The notes under the pieces: generated by a model
Databases searched by the model: none
Told to the model about the DNA's origin: nothing
The model's input: the letters and a program-made list of their open reading frames with translations, nothing else
Made by a program: the position numbers and the translations under genes
Shown: positions 26,618 to 28,550 of the stretch, in pieces
Layout of the letters: the number at the start of each line of letters is the position of its first letter
Position numbering within the stretch: position 1 is the first letter of the stretch
Source of the DNA: Bacteroidales bacterium
GTDB lineage: Bacteria; Bacteroidota; Bacteroidia; Bacteroidales; UBA7960
Assembly (NCBI GenBank): GCA_003557965.1
Contig: PWND01000319.1
Coordinates: forward strand, 1-28,550
Reading direction: 5' to 3'
Length of the DNA: 28,550 bases

Positions 26618-26625
26618 CAAAGTTA
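26618..26625 (-). promoter_or_regulatory. Promoter -7 octamer candidate for the M14/activase operon
   Basis: On the minus strand TAACTTTG (26625 to 26618) matches TAnnTTTG, about 75 nt before the M14 start codon. No TTG is seen at the usual distance upstream. Confidence 0.35.
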
Positions 26626-26784
26626 GTCAAAAGATTTCATTGTTGTTGAATACTTGGCTGTTTGATTGATAACTATGCTTTGTGTATTTATTAATTTGTA
26701 TATTTTTATGAATAAAAAAAAAGGATAATTGTTATTTTTACAAATATGTTTTATTGTTTAATTTAAATAAACTTGAAGTTTATT

Positions 26785-27297
26785 ATGAAACCATTAGTAA
26801 GTATTATTATGGGCAGTACATCCGATATGAAAGTAATGTCGGAGGCTGCTAAATTTTTTGATGAATTGGAAATTCCGTTTGAGCTAAATGCATTATCGGC
26901 GCACAGAACTCCTGAACAGGTTATTGATTATGCCGAAAACGCTCACACAAGAGGAGTGAAAGTTATTATAGCCGGTGCAGGCGGAGCTGCTCACTTGCCC
27001 GGTGTAATAGCTTCAAGCACCATTTTACCAGTAATTGGAGTGCCGGTAAAGTCTTCATTATCAATAGATGGATGGGATTCAATTCTTTCAATTTTGCAGA
27101 TGCCTTCAGGGATACCTGTTGCTACTGTTGCCCTGGATGGGGCAAAAAATGCTGCAATACTGGCAACTCAAATATTAGCGCATACTGATGAAGGCATCAA
27201 AACAAAACTTGAAAACTTTAAAAAAGGATTAAAGCAAAAAGTTGTTAAGGCTAATGAGGATTTGAAAAAAGAAAAATTTAATTTCAGAATATCATAA
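26785..27297 (+). CDS. purE: 5-(carboxyamino)imidazole ribonucleotide mutase PurE, class I
   Basis: This 170-residue enzyme of purine synthesis moves the carboxyl group of N5-CAIR to form CAIR. Visible motifs are IIMGSTSDMKVM, the catalytic SAHRTPEQV with its histidine, GAGGAAHLPGVIAS and LPVIGVPV. I chose the ATG at 26785 (MKPLVSIIMGSTSD) over an upstream in-frame TTG at 26773, because the former matches the usual PurE N-terminus and ATG is the stronger codon. The C-terminus has a lysine-rich helical extension (ENFKKGLKQKVVKANEDLKK). It is transcribed alone and followed by a hairpin terminator. No purK is visible in the window. Confidence 0.96.
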   Translation: MKPLVSIIMGSTSDMKVMSEAAKFFDELEIPFELNALSAHRTPEQVIDYAENAHTRGVKVIIAGAGGAAHLPGVIASSTILPVIGVPVKSSLSIDGWDSILSILQMPSGIPVATVALDGAKNAAILATQILAHTDEGIKTKLENFKKGLKQKVVKANEDLKKEKFNFRIS

Positions 27298-27346
27298 AAA
27301 AATGAATTAGCAACATAAAAAAATTGTATATTGTTAATTCATTTTT
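27298..27346 (+). terminator. Intrinsic terminator of purE
   Basis: AAAAATGAATTA (27298-27309) pairs perfectly with TAATTCATTTTT (27335-27346), a 12-bp stem around a 25-nt loop, directly after the purE stop. The right arm ends in five T residues. The stem is AT-rich, typical of this genome. Confidence 0.65.
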
Positions 27347-27501
27347 GGTTTTGCCGGAACATACGGACAGAAACCGATAGCATTAAAATCATATACTTGC
27401 CTGTAATGCAGTGTATATGAGGAAATTATTATGTTTGTGTGCATGCAAATGAATTTTAAAACAAATAACGCAAACATATTCATGGTATAAACTTTAAAGA
27501 C

Positions 27502-28320
27502 ATGAAAAAGACTTTTTTACTTTTTATCATCCTGACATTTTCAATCGTGACACTACAGTCAGCTAATGATAATTATCCCTTTGGTGGCCGTGCTGCCAGT
27601 ATGGGAAATGCTGCAGTTACATTATATGATCTTTGGGCTGTTAGTCATAACCAGGCTGGTTTGGCCGGTATCGAAAACATTATGGCAGGTGTATATATGG
27701 AAAACAGGTTTTTGATACCGGAACTAAACTTTGGCGCAGGTGCTGTGGCAATGCCGGCAGCTGGCGGTGTGTGGGGACTTAGTTTTACTCATTTCGGATA
27801 CTCATTATATAATGAAAATAAAGTTGGATTTGGGTATTCAAGGTTTTTTGGCGAAAGATTCTCTGCAGGTGTACAATTCAACTACCATCACTTATCTATT
27901 GCAGAAGATTATGGCAATAAACATAGTGTTACTGTTGATCTCGGCATGATATATGAAATTATTGATAACCTGCATATTGGATTTCACCTTTTTAATCCTA
28001 CAAAATCAAAAGTTGCTGATTATGACAATGAACGAATTCCCACTATTATAAGGGGAGGTTTTTCTTATGCGTTTTCTGACCAGGTGTTATTTGTTTTTGA
28101 AACAGAAAAAGATATAAATCATGACCCCGTGTATAAAGCAGGTATAGAATACCGCGTTATTGACCCCCTGTATTTGCGTGCCGGAGTTGGAACGAATCCA
28201 ACATCAAATTCTTTTGGATTTGGGTTTGAATTTGGGAACTTCAACATTGACTTATCCTCGTCATATCATTATATATTAGGTTATTCGCCACAGTTTAGTT
28301 TGATTTATGAATTTAAATAA
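27502..28320 (+). CDS. PorV/FadL-like outer-membrane beta-barrel protein
   Basis: The 272-residue protein has a signal peptide (1-20, ending LQSA) followed by PFGGRAASMGNAAVTLYDLWAVSHNQAGLAG. This opening, with an early GGRAASMGNA and the NQAGLA turn, is the usual start of PorV/PorQ and UPF0164-type barrels in Bacteroidetes. The remainder alternates aromatic and glycine residues in strand-like segments (GLSFTHFGYSLYNENKVGFG, YSRFFGERFSAGVQFNYHHL, YLRAGVGTNP, NSFGFGFEFGNFNIDLS) and ends in a beta-strand with terminal aromatic (FSLIYEFK). PorV and PorQ work with the T9SS at the cell surface; this protein is shorter than PorV, so membership in the T9SS machinery is not shown. The next gene starts 8 bp after its stop. 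Confidence 0.78.
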   Translation: MKKTFLLFIILTFSIVTLQSANDNYPFGGRAASMGNAAVTLYDLWAVSHNQAGLAGIENIMAGVYMENRFLIPELNFGAGAVAMPAAGGVWGLSFTHFGYSLYNENKVGFGYSRFFGERFSAGVQFNYHHLSIAEDYGNKHSVTVDLGMIYEIIDNLHIGFHLFNPTKSKVADYDNERIPTIIRGGFSYAFSDQVLFVFETEKDINHDPVYKAGIEYRVIDPLYLRAGVGTNPTSNSFGFGFEFGNFNIDLSSSYHYILGYSPQFSLIYEFK

Positions 28321-28338
28321 ACCCGTTTATGCCGGTTT
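28319..28338 (+). terminator. Weak hairpin after the outer-membrane protein gene
   Basis: AAACC (28319-28323) can pair with GGTTT (28334-28338), followed by further T residues to 28340. The stem is only about 5-6 bp and overlaps the first codons of the next frame. If real, it would argue that the downstream gene starts at the later ATG (28380). Confidence 0.25.
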
Positions 28339-28550
28339 TTAATATACATATAAAGCCCGTAAGAATTTTTAAAGCATTTATGCTTTTGGTGTTTTTTGTT
28401 TTAATGTTTTTGTGCTTTTCAACATTATTTGCGCAAAATGATAATGAAAATGGTAGCCCACCGCCGGGGTTTCCGGAGCATCATGACCAGGTAGTCCCGG
28501 AAGATGAATTATTTCAAAGGGTTGAAGGATTGCTTGAAGACCTTGAGGAT
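28329..28550 (+). CDS. Start of an exported protein, cut by the window edge
   Basis: An open frame begins with ATG at 28329 (MPVFNIHIKPVRIFK) or at the in-frame ATG 28380, and runs 74 codons to the edge without a stop. The segment MLLVFFVLMFLCFSTLFAQN is a signal peptide either way. The visible mature part is acidic and proline-rich (NDNENGSPPPGFPEHHDQVV, then PEDELFQRVEGLLEDLED). The EDELFQ..EGLLEDLED stretch recalls the opening of long helix-hairpin-helix (ComEA-like) exported proteins found in Bacteroidetes, but too little is present to claim this. It lies 8 bp after the outer-membrane protein gene and is probably co-transcribed. Confidence 0.6.
   Translation, partial: MPVFNIHIKPVRIFKAFMLLVFFVLMFLCFSTLFAQNDNENGSPPPGFPEHHDQVVPEDELFQRVEGLLEDLED

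Noticed and set aside
27347..27501. Possible riboswitch or small RNA before the outer-membrane protein gene
   Set aside because: Some short complementary stretches exist, but I could not match any known riboswitch core or find a convincing stable fold.

Overview
This window looks like chromosomal DNA from a member of the Bacteroidota, probably an anaerobic or facultative relative of the Bacteroidales. The base composition is AT-rich. Several intergenic gaps carry the Bacteroidetes -7 promoter octamer TAnnTTTG. Two secreted enzymes end in type IX secretion (T9SS) sorting domains, and there is a four-domain TPR/PD40/OmpA protein of the PorE type. I see no tRNA, rRNA, CRISPR array, integrase or insertion sequence.

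Layout. Positions 1-2694 hold two divergent genes for exported proteins: a partial member of a Bacteroidetes family usually labelled 'asparagine synthetase B', and a cyanophycinase-like S51 hydrolase with a T9SS domain. Positions 2796-5071 form a compact restriction-modification island. It has a beta-class DNA methyltransferase with a C-terminal SNase-like extension, an overlapping small winged-helix protein, and a MjaI-family (CTAG) endonuclease broken by a one-base frameshift in an A run. Replicative helicase dnaB (minus strand, 5129-6673) follows, then a 345-bp gap with a 16-bp tandem repeat. A minus-strand operon covers 10073-7019: MerR regulator, PorE-type envelope protein, PolB-like 3'-5' exonuclease.

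Positions 10240-11292 encode an exported YVTN beta-propeller. A minus-strand signalling pair follows (15783-11344): a membrane hybrid histidine kinase, then a TPR/SpoIIE-type PP2C phosphatase 9 nt downstream. Next come a DMT-family transporter (minus), then mtaB and an inositol-monophosphatase family gene (plus). These converge, across a bidirectional terminator, on two small membrane proteins (DUF2752 and DUF4190).

Positions 26543-20050 carry a secreted M14 carboxypeptidase that overlaps by 4 nt a 1368-residue 2-hydroxyacyl-CoA dehydratase activase-type protein. On the plus strand purE, a PorV/FadL-like outer-membrane barrel and the start of an exported protein close the window.

The most unusual content is the restriction-modification island, where the methyltransferase is intact, the nuclease is frameshifted, and CTAG is strikingly scarce across the window. 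The MerR/PorE/exonuclease operon with an operator-like inverted repeat, and the kinase/phosphatase pair, come next.
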